NCBI GenBank assembly: GCA_905373195.1
Contig: CAJPSG010000039.1
Location: 1-7,834 of the forward strand
Direction of reading: 5' to 3'
Length of the DNA stretch: 7,834 bases
From: Kingella oralis
GTDB taxonomy: Bacteria > Pseudomonadota > Gammaproteobacteria > Burkholderiales > Neisseriaceae
A program made the translations under genes and the position numbers. This document shows, piece after piece, positions 1 to 5,587 of the stretch. The notes below the pieces were generated by a model. It searched no databases. It was not told the DNA's origin and saw only the letters and a program-made list of their open reading frames with translations. The stretch's first letter is position 1; each line of letters opens with the position of its first letter.

Positions 1-58
1 TTTGGGAGGTTTACTCCTTTAATCAGCGGTGTTGCACTTGATATGCGAATGTAAGTGC
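1..58 (-). promoter_or_regulatory. Possible leader of a gene beyond the left edge
   Basis: Read on the minus strand, this stretch downstream of the phosphoketolase gene contains GCACTT (53-58) and AAGTGC (34-39), an inverted repeat separated by 13 bases that could be a dyad operator or weak hairpin. Further on, at 12-18, is AAAGGAG, a good Shine-Dalgarno sequence, 11 bases from the window edge. Together they suggest that another minus-strand gene starts at or just beyond position 1. No clear -35/-10 pair was found, and the start codon is outside the window, so this is inference. Confidence 0.3.
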
Positions 59-67
59 CTACTCTTT

Positions 68-79
68 TTCAGGCTGCCT
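68..79 (-). repeat. DNA uptake sequence overlapping the xfp stop codon
   Basis: The minus strand reads AGGCAGCCTGAA starting with the last A of the TAA stop codon of the phosphoketolase gene. This is an exact copy of the uptake word found throughout the window. It is a single copy here, not an inverted pair, and the run after it is A-rich rather than T-rich on the transcribed strand, so it is not a convincing terminator for xfp. Confidence 0.8.
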
Positions 80-2454
80 TATTTCGCCAGCGGCTGCCAT
101 TTCCATTCCGCCACTTCGGGAATATCCGTGCCGTGTTCGCGGATATAGCTGCGGTGGAATTGCAACGTCTCATCCATCTTGTTGGCAAAATCCGCCGCTT
201 TGTCGCCGTACACGGCTTGCGCCGCGTCTTTGGCAACGTGGAATCTATCCATTTCCGACAACACGCGCATATCAAACGGCGTGGTGATGTCGCCATTTTC
301 GCGGTAGCCATGAATGCGCACGTTGCGGTTGTGGCGTGGGAAGAAAATATCGCGCACCATGTTTTCATAGCCGTGGAAGCAGAACACAACAGGTTTATCG
401 CGGGTAAACAGCGCATCAAACGCTTCATCGCTCAAACCGCGTGGGTCAATGCTGGGGTGGCGTAGTTTCAAAATGTCCACCACATTGATAAAGCGGATTT
501 TCAGCGCAGGGTATTGTTTATGCAGCAGATTCACCGCCGCCAAGGCTTCCATATTCGGCTCTGTGCCCGCCGCCGCTATCACCACATCAGGATCGCCATC
601 GTGGCAAGTGGATGCCCATTCGATGACTTTGTAGCCCTCGCGCACCAGCTCTTGGGCTTCATCTGCGCTGTAAAATTGCGGGCGCGGGTGTTTGGACGAC
701 ACGATTAAATTGATGCGGTCGCGCGAAGTCAAAACATCGCTCATTACCGCCAGCAGCGAATTGCTGTCGGCAGGTAAGTATTCGCGCACAAATTCGGGTT
801 TTTTCTCTGACAAATGGGTGAGCAAACCTGGGTCTTGGTGGGTGTAGCCGTTGTGGTCTTGTTGGAATACGGTGGAGGTGGCAATCAAGTTCAGCGAAGG
901 GTAATCTTTACGCCAAGGCGCGTGGGTTTTGCATTTGCGCAACCATTTGAAATGCTGGGTAATCATGGAATCCACCACGCGCAAGAACGATTCGTAGCTG
1001 GCAAAAAAGCCATGTCGCCCCGTCAAAACGTAGCCTTCCAAAAAGCCTTCGGCTTGGTGTTCCGATAATTGCGAATCAATCACCCGACCCACAGGCGCAA
1101 TCCATTCGTCATACACCGCATCGCGCGCGCCCAGCCATTGACGGTTGGTTACTTTAAACACTTCGTTCAAGCGGTTGGATTTGGTTTCATCAGGGCCAAA
1201 GATGCGGAAATTATCGGGGTTGGCGGTAATCACATCCGCCATCAAGCGTCCGCACTCAATCATATCTTGCGCATCTTGGCTACCAGGAGTACCAATTTTT
1301 AGCGCGTGTTTCGTCCAATCGGGCATCACCAAAGCCTTGGGCGCAACGCCACCATTGGTAATCGGATGCACCGACATCCGTTTTGCGCCTTTGGGCGAAA
1401 TTTCGCGCCATTTGTCTAAAAAGCGACCGTTGTCGTCAAATAATTCTTCTGGGCGATAGCTGCGCAGCCATGCTTCCAGCGCATCGGCGGTGCTCATATC
1501 GTGCGAATTGGTGGGAATCGGCACTTGGTGGGCGCGAAAGCCACCTTCAATCGGCTCGCCGTTCCATGTTTTCGGCCCAGTCCAGCCTTTGGGAATGCGT
1601 GCCACCAACACGGGCCAACGCGGCATGGTGGCCTCTTCTGCGCTGCGGCTGCGCGCGTCTTGCCAAATCGCCAAAATGCGTTCAACGGCTTCATCTACTT
1701 TTTGCGCCATAATGGCGTGGCTATGGGCAGGGTCGCTCACTTCCACAAAAATCGGCTCCCAGCTCATGCCGTTGAAATATTGGGTTAATTCGGCATCAGC
1801 TTTACGCGCCAAAATGGTGGGATTGTGGATTTTGCCGCCATTCAAATACAAAATCGGCAACACCGCGCCGTCGTTCACAGGGTTGATAAAGGTGTTACCA
1901 AACCAGCCTGCGCACAAAGGCCCTGTTTCCGCTTCGCCATCGCCAATCACAGCAGCGGCGATGATATTGGGATTGTCCAACACCGCGCCAAATGCGTGTG
2001 ACAAGGCATAGCCCAATTCGCCGCCCTCGTGGATAGAGCCTGGGGTTTCAGGCGCGGCGTGCGAGGCGATGCCACCAGGGAACGAGAAGATTTTGCACAG
2101 TTTTTTTAGCCCTGCTTCGTCTTGCGTGATTTCGGGGTAGATTTCGGTGTAGCTGTGGTCAAGATAGGAATTGGATACCATCACTTGCCCGCCGTGCCCT
2201 GGCCCTTCAATGTAGAACATATCTACATCGTATTTGTTAATGGCGCGGTTTAAGTGGGCATAGATGAAATTTTGCCCCGGCACGGTGCCCCAATGCCCGA
2301 TGGGGTGCGCTTTCACATCGTTTGCCGTTAGCGGTTTTTTGAGCAATGGATTGTCTTTTAAATACATTTGCGCGGCGGAAATGTAGTTAGCAGCGCGCCA
2401 CCAAGCATCTACTTTGGCGAGGTATTCTGGGGTGTCAAATTGCGTGTTTTTCAT
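79..2454 (-). CDS. xfp: Phosphoketolase (xylulose-5-P / fructose-6-P)
   Basis: This 791-residue protein is a full-length thiamine-diphosphate-dependent phosphoketolase. Enzymes of this family split xylulose 5-phosphate plus phosphate into acetyl phosphate and glyceraldehyde 3-phosphate, and many also use fructose 6-phosphate, giving erythrose 4-phosphate. Visible family motifs are [10 protein letters not shown] (54-63), EGPGHGG (83-89), SFPGG (124-128), [10 protein letters not shown] (142-151), the ThDP/metal motif [10 protein letters not shown] (171-180) with N191 soon after, FGPDE (419-423), YVLTGRHG (475-482), [13 protein letters not shown] (531-543), SSKHPRPQF (586-594) and TTPFDM (724-729). 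It is cytoplasmic; no signal or membrane segment is seen. The ATG follows a weak SD (GAGAAA). The gene lies 166 bp downstream of ackA, with a terminator and a likely promoter between, so it can be transcribed alone. Whether it prefers the C5 or C6 substrate cannot be read from the sequence. Confidence 0.97.
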   Translation of the reverse strand: MKNTQFDTPEYLAKVDAWWRAANYISAAQMYLKDNPLLKKPLTANDVKAHPIGHWGTVPGQNFIYAHLNRAINKYDVDMFYIEGPGHGGQVMVSNSYLDHSYTEIYPEITQDEAGLKKLCKIFSFPGGIASHAAPETPGSIHEGGELGYALSHAFGAVLDNPNIIAAAVIGDGEAETGPLCAGWFGNTFINPVNDGAVLPILYLNGGKIHNPTILARKADAELTQYFNGMSWEPIFVEVSDPAHSHAIMAQKVDEAVERILAIWQDARSRSAEEATMPRWPVLVARIPKGWTGPKTWNGEPIEGGFRAHQVPIPTNSHDMSTADALEAWLRSYRPEELFDDNGRFLDKWREISPKGAKRMSVHPITNGGVAPKALVMPDWTKHALKIGTPGSQDAQDMIECGRLMADVITANPDNFRIFGPDETKSNRLNEVFKVTNRQWLGARDAVYDEWIAPVGRVIDSQLSEHQAEGFLEGYVLTGRHGFFASYESFLRVVDSMITQHFKWLRKCKTHAPWRKDYPSLNLIATSTVFQQDHNGYTHQDPGLLTHLSEKKPEFVREYLPADSNSLLAVMSDVLTSRDRINLIVSSKHPRPQFYSADEAQELVREGYKVIEWASTCHDGDPDVVIAAAGTEPNMEALAAVNLLHKQYPALKIRFINVVDILKLRHPSIDPRGLSDEAFDALFTRDKPVVFCFHGYENMVRDIFFPRHNRNVRIHGYRENGDITTPFDMRVLSEMDRFHVAKDAAQAVYGDKAADFANKMDETLQFHRSYIREHGTDIPEVAEWKWQPLAK

Positions 2455-2503
2455 ACGATTTCTCTTTCTATCATGGGTTTATCGTTGTTTGCTACGGTGT
2501 GCA

Positions 2504-2533
2504 ATCATACTCTCTTTGCCGCATCTTTTGTAA
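2504..2533 (-). promoter_or_regulatory. Candidate sigma-70 promoter of xfp
   Basis: On the minus strand TTACAA (2528-2533) is followed after 18 bases by TATGAT (2504-2509), which matches the -10 consensus in five of six positions; the -35 is poor. Transcription would start near 2497, giving an untranslated leader of about 40 bases. It lies downstream of the ackA terminator, as expected for an independent xfp promoter. Confidence 0.4.
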
Positions 2534-2562
2534 TTAAACTAGAATATTTTGTACATAAATCA

Positions 2563-2594
2563 AGGCAGCCTGAAAATTGGCTTTCAGGCTGCCT
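2563..2594 (-). terminator. Inverted-DUS terminator after ackA
   Basis: Two exact uptake sequences face each other (2563-2574 and 2583-2594) and form a perfect 13-bp stem with a 6-base loop. The structure starts 27 bases past the ackA stop codon. On the transcribed strand it is followed by TGATTTATG, a moderately T-rich tail. Inverted uptake-sequence pairs acting as factor-independent terminators are well known in Neisseriaceae. Confidence 0.8.
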
Positions 2595-2620
2595 GTTATG
2601 AGGTGGAAACTGTGATTAAA

Positions 2621-3817
2621 TTACAAACCGGACAAACGAGCGGTGTCGTGTGCAATCATCAATTCTTCGTTGGTGGGGATGACCACGCCAGCCACGGGGC
2701 TGCCTTCGGCAGTGATGTAACCTGCGTTGCCAAAGCGGGCGGCAAGGTTGCGCTCGTGGTCGGCTTTCAAGCCTAAGAATGCGCAGTATGCCAGCACTTT
2801 TTCGCGGATGGTGCTGGAATTTTCGCCGATGCCGCCTGTGAACACCACAGCATCCAAGCCGCCTACAGCAACTGCCATCGCGGCAACATATTTAGCCAAG
2901 CGGTATGAGAAGATTTCTAATGCCAATACCGCGCCTTCGTGCCCTTTTTCGGCGTTTTCTTCAATGGTGCGGCAGTCGTTAGACAAGCCTGAAATGCCCA
3001 GCAAGCCGCTTTCTTTGTTCAACATATCGGTGATTTGTTGGATGTTCATGCCTGCGTTGTTTGCCAAGAATGAGAACACGCTGGGGTCAATATCGCCAGA
3101 GCGCGTGCCCATTACCAAGCCTTCCAATGGGGTTAAGCCCATGCTGGTGTCCATACATTTGCCATTGCGCACGGCGGCGATAGATGCGCCGTTGCCCAAA
3201 TGGGCAATCACCAGTTTCAGGTTGCTGCTGTCTTTGCCCATAAAACGTGCGGCTTCTTCGGCAACAAAGCGATAGCTGGTGCCGTGTGCGCCATAACGGC
3301 GCAAGCCTAAATCGGTGTAGTATTTGCGCGGAATGGCGTAGATATAGGCGTGTTCGGGCATGGTTTGGTGGAACGCAGTATCAAACACGGCAACATTGGG
3401 CAAGCCCACAAAATATTTGCGCGCGGCGTGCATGCCGAGCAAGTGTGCAGGGTTGTGCAAAGGGGCGAGCGGGATACATTTTTCAATGCCGGCAATCACT
3501 TCGTCGGTAATCAACACAGAATCGCTATACAATTCGCCACCGCTTACCACGCGATGCCCAATCGCGCCCACTTTTTCATATAAGCCCAATTTTTTCAATT
3601 CTGCCAACAAGGCTTCCACCGCGCCTGTGTGGTTGGGCGCGCGTGCCAATTCAACGCGCTCTTTTTCGCCGTTTACTTTGAAGGTGATGTAGGCATCGGG
3701 CAAGCCCATTTTTTCTGCCAAGCAAGTCATAAATACTTCGCCTGTATCGTTGTTTAACACCGCGCCTTTGAGTGATGATGAGCCGCAGTTCAATACCAAA
3801 ATCAGTTTATCTGTCAT
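2621..3817 (-). CDS. ackA: Acetate kinase
   Basis: This 398-residue cytoplasmic enzyme interconverts acetyl phosphate + ADP and acetate + ATP. It has the usual length and all the signature regions of the acetate kinase family (ASKHA fold): the N-terminal phosphate-binding NCGSSS (10-15), HRVVSGGE (88-95), FDTAFH (145-150) with the catalytic Asp, RRYGAHGTSY (173-182), HLGNGAS (206-212), PLEGLVMGTRSGDIDP (230-245), adenosine-site GGIGENS (328-334), and TNEE with Glu384 near the C terminus. The ATG is preceded by AAAGGA at 9-10 bases. Upstream is a palindromic repeat element; downstream, past a terminator, is the phosphoketolase gene, whose product acetyl phosphate is the substrate of this enzyme. 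No phosphotransacetylase gene is in the window. No key residue is missing. Confidence 0.98.
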   Translation of the reverse strand: MTDKLILVLNCGSSSLKGAVLNNDTGEVFMTCLAEKMGLPDAYITFKVNGEKERVELARAPNHTGAVEALLAELKKLGLYEKVGAIGHRVVSGGELYSDSVLITDEVIAGIEKCIPLAPLHNPAHLLGMHAARKYFVGLPNVAVFDTAFHQTMPEHAYIYAIPRKYYTDLGLRRYGAHGTSYRFVAEEAARFMGKDSSNLKLVIAHLGNGASIAAVRNGKCMDTSMGLTPLEGLVMGTRSGDIDPSVFSFLANNAGMNIQQITDMLNKESGLLGISGLSNDCRTIEENAEKGHEGAVLALEIFSYRLAKYVAAMAVAVGGLDAVVFTGGIGENSSTIREKVLAYCAFLGLKADHERNLAARFGNAGYITAEGSPVAGVVIPTNEELMIAHDTARLSGL

Positions 3818-3852
3818 GATTGAGATGTCCTTTAAATAAAGTTGTGAAATTA

Positions 3853-4012
3853 GAACCTATATTCATCATTTTCATAGGCATCTTTCATGCCCTAAAAACA
3901 CGGCTACCACGTTAAAAATGCTCGCAAGGTGTCCAACCTTGCTGCGCTTTTTGCCTTGTATCCGCGTTTTTAGAACATAAAATCTACCTATGTAAATAAT
4001 GAATACAGGTTC
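3853..4012. mobile_element. MITE-like palindromic element with TTA target repeats
   Basis: The block is one long imperfect palindrome. The 56-base arms 3852-3907 and 3958-4013 match at 45 of 56 positions when one is reverse-complemented. The tips are GAACCT and AGGTTC, and the centre is a second perfect hairpin, GCAAGGT-GTCCA-ACCTTGC (3924-3942). TTA stands directly at both ends (3850-3852 and 4013-4015), as a 3-bp target duplication would. The element is too short to encode a transposase and has no convincing ORF. Short size, long terminal inverted repeats and a TNA-type duplication suggest a miniature element moved by an IS5-like transposase, but this is inference. Its termini do not resemble the Correia element ends I remember. 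It sits 35 bp upstream of ackA and so must supply or interrupt that gene's upstream region. Confidence 0.65.
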
Positions 4013-4055
4013 TTAATCAGGCGTGCGCCCAAAAAAACCTGCGCATTCTAGCATG

Positions 4056-4082
4056 AAAAAGCCCCCAATATTGGGGGTTTTC
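4056..4082 (-). terminator. Strong intrinsic terminator after the DUF808 gene
   Basis: CCCCCAATATTGGGGG (4062-4077) is a perfect 16-base palindrome. On the minus strand it is followed by C and TTTTT, and on the plus strand by TTTTCGTTTT, so it could stop transcription in both directions. It lies about 50 bases past the stop codon of the DUF808 gene and separates that gene from ackA and the palindromic element. No uptake sequence is used in this stem. Confidence 0.85.
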
Positions 4083-4114
4083 GTTTTCGCTTCGCTGAAA
4101 TCGCCTCGCTTGTT

Positions 4115-4126
4115 TTCAGGCTGCCT
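4115..4126 (-). repeat. DNA uptake sequence overlapping the DUF808 stop codon
   Basis: An exact AGGCAGCCTGAA on the minus strand begins with the final A of the TGA stop codon of the DUF808 gene, the same arrangement as at the end of xfp. It is a single copy. Confidence 0.8.
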
Positions 4127-4905
4127 CAATACCGCTTGCTCAACATTTTGCCTAACGGCAACACCACGGCACACACCGCCGCGCCCACCGCAATGCCCAC
4201 GCCAACGGTAAAGCCTGTATCCGCCCAAAAATTATTCCATTGAAAATGGTGCAGCCAAGCCACGTTGTGCATAAAAATGCCGCCGCCCACTAAAAACATC
4301 GCCAGCGTGCCCACCACGCTTAACGCACGCATCAGCCACGGCACAAGGCGCACCAAGCCATATACCGCCACCGTCATCCCCACGCCCACCAGCGACAACG
4401 CTACCACCTTGCCCAGCATGGTTGCGTTGCCCATGCTGTCCATCGCGCCCAGCGCCAAAATCACAATCTCCGCCGATAAAATAAAATCGGTGCGAATTGC
4501 GCCGCGTATTTTTTCTTTTTCCGAATTTAATGAATCGGTTACGATTGGTTTCTCTGCATGGTCATCATGTGGCAAAATTTTGTGCAACAGCTTTTCCGCG
4601 CCCTCAAAACACAAATACGCGCCGCCAATCATCAGCAACGGCGTAATCCATTTGGGCGCAAACGCCACCAGCAGCAGCGCAAGCGGAATCAAAATCACCT
4701 TGTTCACCAGCGAGCCTTTGGCAACTTCCCACACAATCGGGATTTCGCGCTCCGTCGCCGCGCCCGTTACTTGGTTGGCATTCAACGCCAAATCGTCGCC
4801 CACCACGCCAGCGGTTTTTTTGGCGGCGACTTTGGTCATCAACGCCACATCGTCGAGCACAGAAGCGATGTCGTCCAACAAGGTAAAAAGAGAAGCTAAT
4901 GCCAT
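4126..4905 (-). CDS. DUF808 family inner-membrane protein (YedI-like)
   Basis: This 259-residue protein belongs to the DUF808 family, of which E. coli YedI is a member; its biochemical role is not established. The recognisable family stretches are the N-terminal [38 protein letters not shown] region (residues 9-46), [13 protein letters not shown] [19 protein letters not shown] (58-76), [24 protein letters not shown] (87-110), [17 protein letters not shown] (132-148) and [22 protein letters not shown] (189-210). About six hydrophobic segments can be seen, near 68-83, 87-102, 141-155, 164-186, 196-213 and 231-250, so it is an integral membrane protein. It is shorter than YedI as I remember it (about 305 residues), apparently lacking a segment around residue 187. 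The start has a good SD, AGGA at 6 bases, and a strong promoter upstream. It appears to be a single-gene unit between two terminators. Confidence 0.85.
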   Translation of the reverse strand: MALASLFTLLDDIASVLDDVALMTKVAAKKTAGVVGDDLALNANQVTGAATEREIPIVWEVAKGSLVNKVILIPLALLLVAFAPKWITPLLMIGGAYLCFEGAEKLLHKILPHDDHAEKPIVTDSLNSEKEKIRGAIRTDFILSAEIVILALGAMDSMGNATMLGKVVALSLVGVGMTVAVYGLVRLVPWLMRALSVVGTLAMFLVGGGIFMHNVAWLHHFQWNNFWADTGFTVGVGIAVGAAVCAVVLPLGKMLSKRY

Positions 4906-4940
4906 TTGGATTCCTATTAAACAAAATTATGAACGGCAAG

Positions 4941-4969
4941 ATTATATTTTTAGGCAGCCTGAAAGTCTA
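4941..4969 (-). promoter_or_regulatory. Promoter of the DUF808 gene, with DUS in the spacer
   Basis: On the minus strand a perfect -10 box TATAAT (4941-4946) lies 17 bases downstream of TAGACT (4964-4969), a four-of-six match to the -35 consensus. Transcription would start near 4934, giving a leader of about 28 bases with a good SD. The spacer contains an exact uptake sequence (4952-4963). Confidence 0.6.
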
Positions 4970-4990
4970 TGGCAGCGTTTCAGGCTGCCT
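4952..4990. repeat. Inverted DUS pair upstream of the DUF808 gene
   Basis: Two exact uptake sequences (4952-4963 and 4979-4990) form a 13-bp stem with a 13-base loop. The loop covers most of the -35 box of the DUF808 promoter. A third copy in the same orientation as the first (5010-5021) could pair with the middle copy instead, giving two mutually exclusive hairpins. Confidence 0.75.
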
Positions 4991-5034
4991 GATGGCGCGG
5001 ATGGGGATGAGGCAGCCTGAAAAGCCAAACATTC

Positions 5035-5125
5035 AATCGTTTGCCATCGTTTAAACAGTAAAGCAAATGCTGCGCATACCATTTTCAGGCTGCCTTATCC
5101 TGCCAACAAAGGCAGCCTGAAAATC
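5035..5125. repeat. Direct repeat unit, copy A (contains perfect DUS hairpin)
   Basis: This 91-base unit begins AATCGTTT and ends with an inverted uptake-sequence pair. The pair's arms 5081-5096 and 5109-5124 are perfectly complementary over 16 bp with a 12-base loop. A diverged second copy lies at 5343-5431; by eye the two are about 80% identical, with most differences being transitions. Confidence 0.7.
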
Positions 5126-5177
5126 AAAATCCAACAGCTCGCCGCTAACCCACCCAACCAATTATTTTTGCCAGCGC

Positions 5178-5197
5178 ACGGCTTGCCAGCAAGCCGT
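5178..5197. repeat. Perfect 9-bp inverted repeat, not uptake-related
   Basis: ACGGCTTGC and GCAAGCCGT are separated by only two bases (CA), giving a compact GC-rich hairpin. No T-run follows on either strand, so it is not an intrinsic terminator. It may be a REP-like palindrome or a protein-binding dyad. It is the only clear hairpin in this region not built from uptake sequences. Confidence 0.5.
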
Positions 5198-5250
5198 AGG
5201 AGCGCGGGTAAACATTTCAGGCTGCTCAGCTTTCGCGCCCGCGTTCAAAC

Positions 5251-5290
5251 TTTCAGGCTGCCTTATACGCGGATATAAGGCAGCCTGAAA
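5251..5290. repeat. Perfect 17-bp inverted DUS hairpin
   Basis: The arms 5251-5267 and 5274-5290 are perfectly complementary, each carrying an exact uptake sequence, with the 6-base loop CGCGGA. The pairing extends beyond the uptake word (TATA/TATA). No T-rich tail follows on either strand, so its use as a terminator is doubtful despite its great stability. Confidence 0.8.
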
Positions 5291-5342
5291 CGAAATCCAG
5301 CAAAGATAAAATCAAAAAATAGACTGACAACGCCCATCGTCT

Positions 5343-5431
5343 AATCGTTTTCCATTGCTTAAACAGCAAAGCAAATACCGTGCATATCTTTTCAGGCTGC
5401 CTCATTGCGTAAACAAAGGCAACCTGAAATC
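5343..5431. repeat. Direct repeat unit, copy B (diverged)
   Basis: This 89-base unit is the second copy of the unit at 5035-5125. Its hairpin has an exact uptake sequence in one arm (5391-5402) and the variant AGGCAACCTGAA in the other (5417-5428). A partial third copy of the hairpin half seems to lie at 5509-5556, sharing the same variant arm (5544-5555). Confidence 0.65.
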
Positions 5432-5543
5432 TTTGTAAAACCTACACCTTGCCAACCAGCAAAATTCTATTGAGTAAAACCATTTAACGGCAAGCCATCG
5501 CCACTCCATTTCAGATTTCAAGCTGCCTCATTACACAAACCAA

Positions 5544-5582
5544 AGGCAACCTGAAAGCCCCCTACCCTCTTTCAGGCTGCCT
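5544..5582 (-). terminator. Likely xseA terminator (inverted DUS pair)
   Basis: On the minus strand, six bases past the xseA stop, the arms 5569-5582 and 5544-5557 form a 14-bp stem with one G-U pair and an 11-base loop, followed by TTTGGTTTG. One arm is an exact uptake sequence and the other a one-base variant. The variant arm could also pair with 5517-5528, which would give a competing hairpin. Confidence 0.65.
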
Positions 5583-5587
5583 CATCA

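Larger units (their letters stand above)
4906..5587. repeat. 682-bp gene-free region packed with uptake sequences
   Basis: No credible gene is present. Exact uptake words lie at 4952-4963, 4979-4990, 5010-5021, 5084-5095, 5110-5121, 5252-5263, 5278-5289, 5391-5402 and 5571-5582. One-mismatch copies lie at 5417-5428, 5517-5528 and 5544-5555, and a decayed copy at 5216-5225. Orientations mostly alternate, so neighbours form hairpins. The right end holds the xseA terminator and the left end the DUF808 promoter. What lies between is probably repeat-derived sequence rather than one functional unit. Confidence 0.85.

Noticed and set aside
1490..2011. Plus-strand open frame of 173 codons opposite xfp
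   Set aside because: It is antisense to the well-conserved phosphoketolase gene, its translation resembles no known family, and it has no SD; it is a shadow of the codon pattern on the other strand.
3853..4012. Correia repeat (NEMIS)
   Set aside because: Size and hairpin form are similar, but the ends (GAACCT/AGGTTC) and the TTA flank differ from the Correia termini and TA duplication as I remember them.
3853..4012. Remnant of a transposase gene inside the palindromic element
   Set aside because: The element's two halves are reverse complements of each other and no frame gives a recognisable or uninterrupted peptide of useful length.
4020..4040. GGCGTGCGCC followed by A-run as a terminator
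   Set aside because: The stem is only 3-4 bp, and the T-run precedes the hairpin on the minus strand instead of following it.
4265..5020. Plus-strand open frame of 251 codons opposite the DUF808 gene
   Set aside because: It covers the DUF808 gene and runs on through its promoter and uptake sequences. The translation is low-complexity (Ser/Thr/Ala-rich) and unrecognisable, so it is a shadow frame.
4906..5587. CRISPR array
   Set aside because: The repeated words are only 12-17 bases, alternate in orientation, are irregularly spaced and match the uptake sequence found inside genes too; there are no cas genes.
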